A stretch of 50,452 bases of DNA, taken from the NCBI GenBank assembly GCA_016199675.1, contig JACQGE010000095.1:1-50452 (forward strand). Direction: 5' to 3'. The stretch comes from Acidobacteriota bacterium. GTDB taxonomy: Bacteria; Acidobacteriota; Terriglobia; 2-12-FULL-54-10. Both the position numbers and the translations under genes were made by a program. Of the stretch, positions 28,342-37,502 are shown piece after piece. The notes beneath the pieces are model-generated. The model saw nothing but the letters and a program-made list of their open reading frames with translations. It was not told where the DNA came from and made no database searches. Within the stretch, counting starts at the first letter, position 1. Each line of letters starts with the position of its first letter.

Positions 28342-28851
28342 GTGCTTACGGATAAATCCATGTCTTTGACCAACGACGATTCCAGCCGGGCACGCCAGCG
28401 GGAAAAGGGCCGGGTCTTAGCCATTGATCTCGGGACTCGCCGGATAGGTTTGGCCATCAGCGATCCTTTGGGGCTCATCGCCCAGGGGTTGCCGACCTAT
28501 GAGCGGAAGAATAAACGGGGGGACTTGGGGCGTCTGAACTCGCTGGTGCGCGAGTATGGAGTTTCTTTAATTGTGGTTGGCAATCCGGTGAACATGAATG
28601 GCACGGAAGGAATGCAGTCGGCCAAAGCGCGAGAGTTTGCCAGTGAACTGGAACAGCAGCTAGACATTGAAGTGCGAATGTGGGATGAGCGTCTGACAAG
28701 CGTGGAAGCCAACCGGATCCTCGATGAGTCCGGGGTGAACAGAAACAAGAGGGCGGAGATTGTAGATCGGGTGGCGGCAGTACTCTTGCTGGAAAATTTT
28801 CTGGACTCGCACCGAACCCCGTTGCCTCCTGATCTGGAGAACGAAAGATGA
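28342..28851 (+). CDS. ruvX: Holliday junction resolvase-like protein RuvX/YqgF
   Basis: RVLAIDLGTRRIGLAISDPLG, VVGNPVNMNGTEG, WDERLTSVEANRIL. Confidence 0.93.
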   Translation: MLTDKSMSLTNDDSSRARQREKGRVLAIDLGTRRIGLAISDPLGLIAQGLPTYERKNKRGDLGRLNSLVREYGVSLIVVGNPVNMNGTEGMQSAKAREFASELEQQLDIEVRMWDERLTSVEANRILDESGVNRNKRAEIVDRVAAVLLLENFLDSHRTPLPPDLENER

Positions 28852-29846
28852 TTCGGTTGGTGGCCAGAGTTTTTCTCACGGCCCTGGCCGGAGCGATGTT
28901 GTGGGGACTTTGGCTTCTGGCAGATGGGACCCGGCCTTATCTGCGGTCCAATGCGCCAATCCTGCTGGAAATTCCCCGGGGGATGAGTGTACGGGAAATT
29001 GCCAGAAGATTGGAAGAGGCTGGAGCCATCCGGAGCCGTATTACATTTCTTGCTTTTCATTCTTTAAGACGGGGCGCAACTTTAAAGGCGGGCGAATATT
29101 CCTTCGACCGGCCCGCTTCCACGCTAGAGGTATTGGAGAAGATCCGCCGGGGCGAGATTGCTTATCTGGCTCTGATAATTCCTGAAGGTTACAATCGCTT
29201 TGAGATTGCGGACGCCGTAGCTACCCTTGGATTTTCTGCGCGGGAGGAGTTCCTGCAGGCTACCCAGGACGTTGGCCTGATTGCGGACATGGCTCCGCAA
29301 GCCAAAGACCTGGAAGGATACCTCTTCCCCGATACCTACCATTTCCCCCGGCGGACTCCTCCAGAGCAGATCGTCCGGGCAATGGTGGACCGCTTTCGGC
29401 AGGTTTATTCAGAGCTAAAAATGCCCGCAGCGGGAGAACCGGTCCATGAGATCGTTACCATGGCCTCTCTCATCGAAAAAGAAACGGCTTTATCGGGGGA
29501 AAGGCCGCTGGTAGCAGCAGTTTTTTATAACCGGCTCCGGCGCAGCATTGCCTTGCAATGCGATCCTACAGTCATCTACGCCGCGATCCTGGAAAACCGC
29601 TATGACGGAACCATTCGCCAGTCCAATTTGAACTCACCATCGCCTTACAATACTTACTTGCATCGAGGTCTTCCTCCTGGCCCGATTGCGAATCCCGGAA
29701 AAAGCTCGCTGGCGGCCGCCCTGCACCCTGACGCGGGCGATTATCTCTATTTCGTGGCTAATCCCGACGGAGGACACACCTTTTCTCGGACGCTCGCCGA
29801 ACACAATCAGGCGGTCAGCTTCTATCGGAAAAGTTTGGGGCCATAG
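28848..29846 (+). CDS. mltG: Endolytic transglycosylase MltG
   Basis: LEGYLFPDTYHFPRRTPPEQIV, TMASLIEKETALSGERPLVAAVFYNRLRR, SPYNTYLHRGLPPGPIANPG. Confidence 0.94.
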   Translation: MIRLVARVFLTALAGAMLWGLWLLADGTRPYLRSNAPILLEIPRGMSVREIARRLEEAGAIRSRITFLAFHSLRRGATLKAGEYSFDRPASTLEVLEKIRRGEIAYLALIIPEGYNRFEIADAVATLGFSAREEFLQATQDVGLIADMAPQAKDLEGYLFPDTYHFPRRTPPEQIVRAMVDRFRQVYSELKMPAAGEPVHEIVTMASLIEKETALSGERPLVAAVFYNRLRRSIALQCDPTVIYAAILENRYDGTIRQSNLNSPSPYNTYLHRGLPPGPIANPGKSSLAAALHPDAGDYLYFVANPDGGHTFSRTLAEHNQAVSFYRKSLGP

Positions 29847-30904
29847 GAAAGAACTTTGCGAGTAATGGTTGTAATGGGCATCCGCTCGATCTGGTCGAGA
29901 CTCACCCACTTCTCCTGTGGAGAGATCGGAGGGCGCGCCAGGTAGCCCTGATAGAAAGCCACTTCGATCTGATTCGTTGTGATGCGGTGGCGGAGACGGC
30001 CTAGAAACTCGCGCAGAATGATTCCGTCTTTTCGGTTGTGTCGGGCGCGCGTGTTAGTTTCTTTGTTGTCGAGTTCCCACATGGGTAATTCCCAAAAACC
30101 TCCCATCCAATTTTCCTCTGGCGGTCGGCGAGCCAGCAAGCACTTTCCCTGCCCATCCCGGATGTGAACTGCTAGAAAGCTTCGGAGTTTGGTTGACACC
30201 TTGCTGTGGGTAGGCGGGTAACGATCCATCTGATCTCGCGAGTAGGCTTTGCAGTATTTTCGCAATGGGCAAACGGAACATTGCGGTTGGCGTGGCGCGC
30301 AGACCGTAGCTCCCAGTTCCATCAGCGCCTGATTAAAATCGCCCGGGCGCCGGCGGGAGAGCAGGGACTCGGCCATGTTCAGCAGTTTTCTCTTTCCGGA
30401 AGTGCTTCGGAGATCGGCCCGGCGAGCATAGAGACGCGAGAGGACACGAGCCACGTTGCCGTCGAGAACTGGAAACGGGATTGCGTAAGCGATGCTGAGC
30501 ACCGCGCGAGCCGTGTAATCGCCGACGCCAGGCAATTCGAGCGCGGCCTGAAGATCGCGGGGAAAGCAACCCCCGTGGTCGCGCACAATCATCCGAGCCG
30601 CCTTGCGCAGGTTTCGCGCCCGCGAGTAGTACCCCAGCCCGCTCCAGCAGGCGAGTAAATTGGACTCGTCAGCGGCAGCGAGCGTTTGCACATCGGGAAA
30701 ACGATTCAGAAATTTTTCATAGTAAGGGATGACGGTCAGCGCGCGCGTTTGCTGGAGCATGACCTCAGAAATCCAGATGCGGTAGGGGTCGCGCGCTTTC
30801 CGCCAGGGGAGCCCGCGTCGATGGGGGTCATACCAGCGCAGGAGAGCCTGCCGGATGGCGTTTACCTGATGCTCTGCGTGTTGAGAAATGGCTCGGGGCG
30901 CCAT
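29822..30904 (-). CDS. mutY: A/G-specific adenine glycosylase
   Basis: RRGLPWRKARDPYRIWISEVMLQQT, LPGVGDYTARAVLSIAY, C-x6-C-x2-C-x5-C FeS cluster motif. Confidence 0.93.
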   Translation of the reverse strand: MAPRAISQHAEHQVNAIRQALLRWYDPHRRGLPWRKARDPYRIWISEVMLQQTRALTVIPYYEKFLNRFPDVQTLAAADESNLLACWSGLGYYSRARNLRKAARMIVRDHGGCFPRDLQAALELPGVGDYTARAVLSIAYAIPFPVLDGNVARVLSRLYARRADLRSTSGKRKLLNMAESLLSRRRPGDFNQALMELGATVCAPRQPQCSVCPLRKYCKAYSRDQMDRYPPTHSKVSTKLRSFLAVHIRDGQGKCLLARRPPEENWMGGFWELPMWELDNKETNTRARHNRKDGIILREFLGRLRHRITTNQIEVAFYQGYLARPPISPQEKWVSLDQIERMPITTITRKVLSYGPKLFR

Positions 30905-31110
30905 GTTGAGAGTTTATTCGAAAACCGTAGGGATCCATAGAAGAATAGGGGCGGAGTTTGAAGAGCACAAAGTCTGCGCTACTCGCTCCGTCGGATCAGC
31001 AACGGTCGCCGCCTAAATAAATTTTTTTTTGATTCTTCTGAATTTCTGATTTAGAATTCCAGCACTATTTTTATTGTGCCAAGTAAGAACTTAAGCGAAA
31101 GGAGTGGGGT

Positions 31111-31527
31111 ATGATGCGTAGGATAAGGCGGACAATCGTTTGGAGCGTGTGCGTGACGTGCCTGGGCGCGGCGTCATGGGCGCAGGATGAGGCGGAATAT
31201 CCGAACTGGATGAAGACGGTGAGCGCGACAGCAAGCAGCCTGGGCAAGAACCTGGAAGCAAAATCAGGCGATGCCGCCGCTGCGGATGCTCAGAAGCTGC
31301 AAGAGGTGTTCGGGCAGGTCAAGGCCTTCTGGGAAAAGAGGAATGTCAGCGACGCGACACAGTTCGCCACGAATGCGCAGTCGGGATTCCATGAGATTGG
31401 GCAACTGGCGGCAGGGGGCAAGTTCGAAGAGGCTTCGGCGGCTCTGACCAAGGTGCGCGAAAACTGCGCGGGCTGCCACAACGCCCACCGCGAGAGACAA
31501 ACGGACGGGACGTTCAAGATCAAATAA
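31111..31527 (+). CDS. Exported cytochrome c' -like monohaem protein
   Basis: Signal peptide ...SVCVTCLGAASWAQ; C-terminal CAGCHNAHR haem motif. Confidence 0.75.
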   Translation: MMRRIRRTIVWSVCVTCLGAASWAQDEAEYPNWMKTVSATASSLGKNLEAKSGDAAAADAQKLQEVFGQVKAFWEKRNVSDATQFATNAQSGFHEIGQLAAGGKFEEASAALTKVRENCAGCHNAHRERQTDGTFKIK

Positions 31528-31709
31528 AGTTCAGCATCCCCAAAAAACAGCAACATTGTCGCCGCTCGTGCGGTTGGGCGGTGGTGTCGTTGGGGCTGGG
31601 TTTTCGGGGTGTCAGGCGGTCACGCGATCGCGTTGGTGGAGGAACTCTGGCGCCAAGTCGGCCCTGTTGGGCCAAAACAGCGTGTGAAACTCCGGGTATT
31701 GGATCCAAA

Positions 31710-31804
31710 CCCACGGCTCACGCCGTGGGCTATGATCTTCCGCCCCTTCGGTGCTAAATGAAAACCTAAAAGCCCACGGCACAAAAATCGTGCCGTGGCT
31801 ACCA
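31710..31804. repeat. Cluster of palindromic intergenic repeats
   Basis: CCCACGGCTCACGCCGTGGGCTATGATCTTCCGCCCCTTCGGTGCT and CCCACGGCACAAAAATCGTGCCGTGGCTACC. Confidence 0.75.
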
Positions 31805-31814
31805 CCCGCTGGGC

Positions 31815-31855
31815 TGACCTCCCCCGACTGCGCTCAGGGCAGCGCACGCGGCTCA
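31815..31855 (-). repeat. Stop-codon-abutting repeat, copy C (3' end of hpnE)
   Basis: gacctcccccgactgcgctcagggcagcgcacgcggctca. Confidence 0.6.
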
Positions 31856-33247
31856 GAAGCTGCTGAGGAAGCGCACGAGGGGGTCGGTGGGCAGGTCAGG
31901 TTGGAGGAATTGTTGGGGGCGGGCGGTGGCGCGGGTCACCTCTTCGGCGGCGCGGTAGCCGCTGCGCACTGCTCCCTCCATCGTGGGAGGCCAGCCGCTG
32001 GCAGTCCAGTCGCCCGCCAGAAACAGATTGTCGAAAGGCGTTTCCGGGCCGGGCCGCAGGGCATCTGATCCTGGCGGGAAGGAGAGAGTCGACTTGGTTT
32101 CCTTCACGACTACGGATTTTAGCAACTTGGCCTCTCGCGCCTTAGGGAAGAGCTGTCGCAGTTCTTCGAGCGATAATTCCAAGATTTCTTCGCGCCGCAT
32201 CGGCACCAGCGTGCGGGAAGCGCTTACGACCAACTGAATGTAGTTGGAGCCATCCGTTTTGCCCGTAATCGCGGATTTGTTGAAAACCCATTGAATCGTC
32301 CGGCCCAGTACCGCAGCGTGGTGCAGATCGGTGATGGGCTGGTCAAACCACAGATGGATGCCGGTGATGGGCGACCATTCCAGCGATGCCAAGGCCGCAA
32401 TCCGGGGCCACTCTTTTCCAAAAGTTTCTGGAAGTAACGCAGCCAGGGCATCGGGGGGCAGGGCGCTGATGTAATAGTCAGCCATTTTCTCTTCTCCGTT
32501 CCTTAGGCAGACTCCGGCGATGCCATGTTCAGAAAGTTTCAATGAGGCGACGTGCGTACCCAATCGCAGTTTGCACTTCTCGCGCAAGAGGCGGCTGGAG
32601 TACAGATCGCTTAGCGAGATGGTGGGGATTCCCATGCGGTAGCCGGAGCGGTTGCGAAGGAAAGATTCTCGGAAGACCTGAAAGGCGGGGCGCGTGGAGA
32701 GTTGCTCCAGATCCTCGTTCAGCGCGCTAACCAGGACGGCGCGCCAGAAAAACTCGATGGCCCGGCGCGTCTGCCGCCGCTGCTGGAGCCAGTCGATTAA
32801 GGGCTGGTCGGGCAGGGGATTACGGCTGCGAAGGATGGCTCCCATGGCCTGCATGATTGCCCAGCGGTCGCGCCAGTCCAGGTCACGGAAACGCAGGAGC
32901 GAAGGGAACAGGTGAAAGGGAGCCGGGAGCGCTGAGGCACTGATGGAGGATAGGCCCTGCGGGCCTAAAAACAGAAAGCGATTGTAAAAGCGAAACTGGT
33001 TGGCGGTACCGGTGCGCTGGAAAAAGTCCATCAGGTTAGTGCAGCAGCCGAGCAGAACGTGCTGGCAGTTGTCAATGGGTTCAGGCGGCTCAGGTCCCCC
33101 AGGCGGAAGGAAAGAGGAGGCCCGACCTCCCAGCACGGAGCGCTTTTCCAGCAGCTCGACGTTGTAACCAGCTTCTATTAGGCGGACTGCCGCCGCCAGT
33201 CCAGCCAAGCCTCCTCCCAGGATGATTACTTGCGCCCCTGCTGCCAT
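31853..33247 (-). CDS. hpnE: Hydroxysqualene dehydroxylase
   Basis: VIILGGGLAGLAAAVRLIEAGYNVELLEKRSVLGGRASSF; C-terminal NLFLAGDWTASGWPPTMEGAVRSGYRAAEE; next to hpnD/hpnC. Confidence 0.92.
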   Translation of the reverse strand: MAAGAQVIILGGGLAGLAAAVRLIEAGYNVELLEKRSVLGGRASSFLPPGGPEPPEPIDNCQHVLLGCCTNLMDFFQRTGTANQFRFYNRFLFLGPQGLSSISASALPAPFHLFPSLLRFRDLDWRDRWAIMQAMGAILRSRNPLPDQPLIDWLQQRRQTRRAIEFFWRAVLVSALNEDLEQLSTRPAFQVFRESFLRNRSGYRMGIPTISLSDLYSSRLLREKCKLRLGTHVASLKLSEHGIAGVCLRNGEEKMADYYISALPPDALAALLPETFGKEWPRIAALASLEWSPITGIHLWFDQPITDLHHAAVLGRTIQWVFNKSAITGKTDGSNYIQLVVSASRTLVPMRREEILELSLEELRQLFPKAREAKLLKSVVVKETKSTLSFPPGSDALRPGPETPFDNLFLAGDWTASGWPPTMEGAVRSGYRAAEEVTRATARPQQFLQPDLPTDPLVRFLSSF

Positions 33248-33320
33248 CGGTTCCCATTAGAGCATTTTCATAAATGATGTAGACCGACCAGGAACCGTGA
33301 ATCCTGCAGAAGACGAACCT

Positions 33321-33385
33321 CAGCGGCTAAAGGCCGCATTGATTTCTGCGGAAGTTCCGGCATGGCTGAAGTCGTGCCCTGACGG
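33321..33385. repeat. Two-hairpin REPIN-like composite repeat (degenerate) between hpnD and hpnE
   Basis: CAGCGGCTAAAGGCCGC ... GGCATGGCTGAAGTCGTGCCCTGACGG. Confidence 0.65.
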
Positions 33386-33419
33386 ACCAAGAGTCTATAC
33401 CAAAAGTGAAACTGCTCCA

Positions 33420-33512
33420 GCAGATTCTTGCGCCCCTACAGGGCTTGGCTCAGTCCCCTTTCTTAAACCACGGCTTGCGCCGTGGGCTAGACTCTTCCGC
33501 CCCTACGGGGCC
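33420..33512. repeat. Further palindromic repeats between hpnD and hpnE
   Basis: gattcttgcgcccctacagggcttggc and accacggcttgcgccgtgggctagactcttccgcccctacgggg. Confidence 0.7.
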
Positions 33513-33557
33513 GGGGGCTGGGAAAACCCGGCGCTAGACACCAACGATGAAAGCGCT

Positions 33558-34460
33558 CTAAAATCTTTCAACCTTGCGGGACTGAATTGCCTCGTTCCAG
33601 TCACGATGGAAACACATACGGGCGGCTTGTAACACGAGATGAATTTTTTCCATGTCGGACAAAACGGCGGGGCGGGAAAAAACGTTGCCATCGTTGCGCT
33701 CGATAGAGCGGAGAATGCCGCGATAAATCGAGATGAGGGCCCACAAAGCCGAACGGGTCTCCGGCTCCACCATCTCAATCAACGGATAAGCCCGCTCGTA
33801 AAATTGGCTGGCGCGCTCGATTTCAAACTGCATCAGCTCACGGAACTGCTGATTATAAACCGCCGCCATCAATTCTTCAGGGGAATAATGAAACCGCTCG
33901 AGGTCTTCAAGGGGAAGATAGACGCGGCCGTTTTGCACATCCTCACGGAGGTCGCGCAAAATGTTGGTCAACTGAAACGCGATCCCGCATTCCTCCGCGA
34001 GTTTCTTGGCTGCCGGATCGCGGAAGCCCAGGATGTATAGCGAGCACAAGCCCACCACGGCGGCCACGCGATAGCAGTAATGGTATAGATCTTCAAAAGT
34101 ACGATAGGAGCGGATGGTGAGGTCCATTTCCGTTCCGGTGATGAGCTCATGCAGATACTCGACAGGGATGGAGTATTGCCGGACGGCACGATGGAAGGCG
34201 GGCCAGATCAAGCTATCGCCATAATCACCCGCCAGCGCCCGATCTAAGGACTGATGGCAATTCTCTAGCTGAATCGCTTTTTCCGAAACGCTTGCCTCCC
34301 CGTCGGCTACGTCATCGCAATAGCGCATGAAAGCATAAACCGCGTAGAAGGCTTCCCGACGCGGTTTGGGCAGCAACAGGAAGCCGTAGTAAAAGTTTTG
34401 AGCGCGCGCTCGCGCCAAACGGCGGCAGTACCGGGAGGAAGCTTCAAGAGTGTTTTTCAT
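33558..34460 (-). CDS. hpnD: Presqualene diphosphate synthase
   Basis: FYYGFLLLPKPRREAFYAVYAFMRYCDDVADG, RDLREDVQNGRVYLPLEDL. Confidence 0.92.
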   Translation of the reverse strand: MKNTLEASSRYCRRLARARAQNFYYGFLLLPKPRREAFYAVYAFMRYCDDVADGEASVSEKAIQLENCHQSLDRALAGDYGDSLIWPAFHRAVRQYSIPVEYLHELITGTEMDLTIRSYRTFEDLYHYCYRVAAVVGLCSLYILGFRDPAAKKLAEECGIAFQLTNILRDLREDVQNGRVYLPLEDLERFHYSPEELMAAVYNQQFRELMQFEIERASQFYERAYPLIEMVEPETRSALWALISIYRGILRSIERNDGNVFSRPAVLSDMEKIHLVLQAARMCFHRDWNEAIQSRKVERF

Positions 34461-34548
34461 GATGGTATAAAGCCGTCAACGTGCGCGTTGCACAGGGAGA
34501 AAAAGCAGATCCTCGCTTCGCCCGGGATGACATGTTACCAGTACTTCC

Positions 34549-35499
34549 TTACCTTCGCTTCTCGGGTTTGCGGGAGAAAATCCGGCGCGCTAGGGCAGAA
34601 GCCAGTACGAGGGCTTTGTCATCGGAGTCTAGAGATGGCCGCCGCGCCAAGACATTATAATTTAATCGTTCGATCCGGCGCAGGACTTCGATGCCGCCGC
34701 GGCTGAACAGCTCAATGTCCATCGCCAGCCGCCGGTCCACGCGCACGGTCAGAGGCAAACCGAGATCAAACAATCCCCAGGTGCGCTCGACGAGTTCCCG
34801 GAGCAGGCTTGCAAAGCGCTCATCATAGCGGAAGGCGCGAAGGTCTTCCTGCTCTGAATAGCCGTGCTGTGCCATGGATTCGAGCGGAATGTAAACGCGG
34901 CCGATCTGATAATCCCGGCGAACATCCTGCCAGAAATTGGCAAGCTGGAGGGCGGTGCAGGTAAAGTCAGAGAGACGGTGCAGTTCCGGATCGCGGTAGC
35001 CGCAAACATAAAGGACGAGACGGCCCACCGGATTGGCGGAATAGCGACAATAGTCCAGCACCTCCGCCCAGGTCTGGTAGCGGGTCTTGCTTTGATCCAT
35101 GCGGAAGGAGGTGATCAAATCCCGAAAAGGTTCTGGGGGAATTTCACATTGCTGGATCGTTTCCCGCAGAGCGACGAACACCGGATGACGGGCCTGCCCT
35201 TGGTAGCAAGCAAGAAGTTCATCTTCCCACCGTTGCAGAAGGGCCAGGGAGCGGCGGCGGTCGCCGACTTCATCCGCCAGGTCATCGGCCCAACGGCAGT
35301 AGGCATAGACGGAGTAAAAGTGAGGTCGCAGGCGGGCAGGAAGAAGAAAGGTAGCTACATGAAAATTTTCATAGTGGGTTCTGGCTAAAGACTCGCAATA
35401 GTGACGAGCCTCTTCGAGCGAGGCCGGGCGAACCGGGAGGTTACCGCTCCAGGCCGCGGGCGGTGGCTGCAAAACAGAAGTATCGGCCTCAGATTTCAT
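34549..35499 (-). CDS. hpnC: Hydroxysqualene synthase
   Basis: HFYSVYAYCRWADDLADEVGDRRRSLALLQRW, QDVRRDYQIGRVYIPLESM; second squalene-synthase-like paralogue in cluster. Confidence 0.92.
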   Translation of the reverse strand: MKSEADTSVLQPPPAAWSGNLPVRPASLEEARHYCESLARTHYENFHVATFLLPARLRPHFYSVYAYCRWADDLADEVGDRRRSLALLQRWEDELLACYQGQARHPVFVALRETIQQCEIPPEPFRDLITSFRMDQSKTRYQTWAEVLDYCRYSANPVGRLVLYVCGYRDPELHRLSDFTCTALQLANFWQDVRRDYQIGRVYIPLESMAQHGYSEQEDLRAFRYDERFASLLRELVERTWGLFDLGLPLTVRVDRRLAMDIELFSRGGIEVLRRIERLNYNVLARRPSLDSDDKALVLASALARRIFSRKPEKRR

Positions 35500-35609
35500 T
35501 TCCCTACAGAAGCAAAGAGCTAAGCGCCGGAATCAGTAATCTCACCGGGGGAAAACAGATCCCTCGCTTTCGCTCGGGATGAAGCATTCATAGTAACCGG
35601 ATCAAGTCC

Positions 35610-36641
35610 CTACGGGATGATGGCGGTTTTCAAGTCTCCGTTGCGGTTCGCCATATGCCGCAGCACCTCGGGGAGACGAGTCAATGGTGATTGGCCGGTG
35701 ATGAAGTGTTTCCCCTGGATGTCGCCGCGATTGATGCATTCCAGCGCCTTACGGATGTAGGTGGGTGTATGGTGGAAACTGGCTTTGATGGTGATCTCGG
35801 AATAGTGCAGCCGTGAAGTGTCCAGCCGGACGCTGCTGCCGCTGGGGCATCCTCCGAAGAAATTGACGGTTCCCCCGCGGTGAACCATGCCAGCGGCCCA
35901 TTCCCAAGTCAGAGGCGTGCCGACGGCCTCAACAGCAATATCCACTCCATCGCCATCGGGAGTGCGGCGACGGACTTCCGCCACCACATTTTCCGTTTCC
36001 GTGCTATTCACAATCTCGTCCGCGCCCATTCGTTTAGCCGCGAGCAATTGACTGGGCCTTTTCCCGATGGCGATCACTCGCGCGCTACGGAGTTTTGCCA
36101 GCCGGACAAATAGCAAACCGATAGGTCCCAGCCCGATGATGGCCATCGTATCCCCAGACCGTAATCCGGTTTGGTCCACACCCCGCAGGACGCAGGCCAG
36201 AGGCTCGACCAAGGCCGCATCCGCGAAATCAATATGATCCGGGATCTCCAGTAAATTCTGTCGGACAATGGGGCCTGGAATTCGGATGAATTCGGCATAA
36301 GCGCCATTGTTGAACAAGAGGCGTTCGCAAAGATTGGCGCGATCGCGGCGGCAATAACGGCACTCTAGACAAGGGGCGGAATTCGCCGCGACGACCCGCA
36401 TTCCCTTGTGGAAGTTGCGAACATCCTCTCCCACTTTCTCTACTATCCCAGCCAGTTCATGCCCGAAGATGGCGGGCGGGACAATCATACGCGCGTGATA
36501 GCCCTGCCGATACACCTTCAGATCCGTTCCGCAGGTAAGGGCGGCTTTCACGCGCACCAGCACCTCATCGGGAGATAATGGCGGCACGGCCACCTGTTCT
36601 ATGCGCAACTCCTCTTTGCCGTACAATACGGCTGCTGTCAT
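35610..36641 (-). CDS. Zinc-dependent MDR alcohol/polyol dehydrogenase embedded in hopanoid operon
   Basis: CGTDLKVY, GHELAGIVEKVG, CLECRYCRRDRANLC structural Zn site, IIGLGPIGLLFVRLAK Rossmann; start refined from tracked ORF end 36722. Confidence 0.88.
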   Translation of the reverse strand: MTAAVLYGKEELRIEQVAVPPLSPDEVLVRVKAALTCGTDLKVYRQGYHARMIVPPAIFGHELAGIVEKVGEDVRNFHKGMRVVAANSAPCLECRYCRRDRANLCERLLFNNGAYAEFIRIPGPIVRQNLLEIPDHIDFADAALVEPLACVLRGVDQTGLRSGDTMAIIGLGPIGLLFVRLAKLRSARVIAIGKRPSQLLAAKRMGADEIVNSTETENVVAEVRRRTPDGDGVDIAVEAVGTPLTWEWAAGMVHRGGTVNFFGGCPSGSSVRLDTSRLHYSEITIKASFHHTPTYIRKALECINRGDIQGKHFITGQSPLTRLPEVLRHMANRNGDLKTAIIP

Positions 36642-36779
36642 TTGCCCTATCCCGGCACTTTTTTCCTCGCAGATTTCTGCAGTTTTCTGAAGAATCAACT
36701 TACTATCTCCAATAGCTGGCAACCCTGTAAGTCTCGGTGGGGAAGATGTGGGGCTGCATGATCGCTTTCCCTTAGGATT

Positions 36780-37502
36780 TCAAGACCGATATAAGGCTGC
36801 CCCCAAATTTTTGGCGGCAAGGCGAGCGCCCAGCCCGAGCGCCCACAAATCCCGCATCCCCTGCCAACTTTGAATTCCTTTATGGATTACCCGCATGGCG
36901 GACAACTTTCCATGGTCGCTCCGACAGTCCTGAAAGTCAATGGAAATACTTTGTTTGGAATCATCGGTAATGGACTTGATGGCTCCAAAGGGCACTCCGG
37001 CCCGAGCAGCAGCGCGCGCGACCCCAGAGGATTCCATATCCACGGCGAACGCTTTGTGGCTCTCGCCAAGCCGCTGTTTTTCCGCTGAGGAACTGATTAC
37101 TCGGTTCGCAGAAAGTAGGATTCCTCGCCGCGCGTCATTGACGGGAAGTAGGTCGCCCCGGCAGAAAAAATTCTCCCCAGTGTCTAAATCCACGACGCGG
37201 TCCGCCATAATGACATCCCCTGGCAAAACAGAACCTGATAGCCCTCCGGCAAATCCCAATGAGAACAATCCTTGGACCTCAAATTGTTGCGCCAATTCCT
37301 GTGCGGCGCGGAAAGAGTTTTGTGGGCCTGTCCCCCCAATGGCCAACACAGTCGGGGTTTGTCCTAGAGTCAAGAAATAGACGTTGTCACACAACCGCCG
37401 GGCATGGAATCGTTTGCTCAGCAAGAATTGAACTTCCCAGCGCAGGGCTGCCACAATTCCCAGAGAAGGAAGCGTCGAGGATAAAGATTGATGGGAAAGC
37501 AT
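36780..37502 (-). CDS. hpnG: Hopanoid-associated nucleoside phosphorylase (adenosylhopane nucleosidase-like)
   Basis: IGGTGPQNSFRAAQELA, GLFSLGFAGGLSGSVLPGDVIMADRVVD, AVDMESSGVARAAARAGVPFGAIKSITDD; start overlaps hpnA stop (ATGA). Confidence 0.9.
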   Translation of the reverse strand: MLSHQSLSSTLPSLGIVAALRWEVQFLLSKRFHARRLCDNVYFLTLGQTPTVLAIGGTGPQNSFRAAQELAQQFEVQGLFSLGFAGGLSGSVLPGDVIMADRVVDLDTGENFFCRGDLLPVNDARRGILLSANRVISSSAEKQRLGESHKAFAVDMESSGVARAAARAGVPFGAIKSITDDSKQSISIDFQDCRSDHGKLSAMRVIHKGIQSWQGMRDLWALGLGARLAAKNLGAALYRS

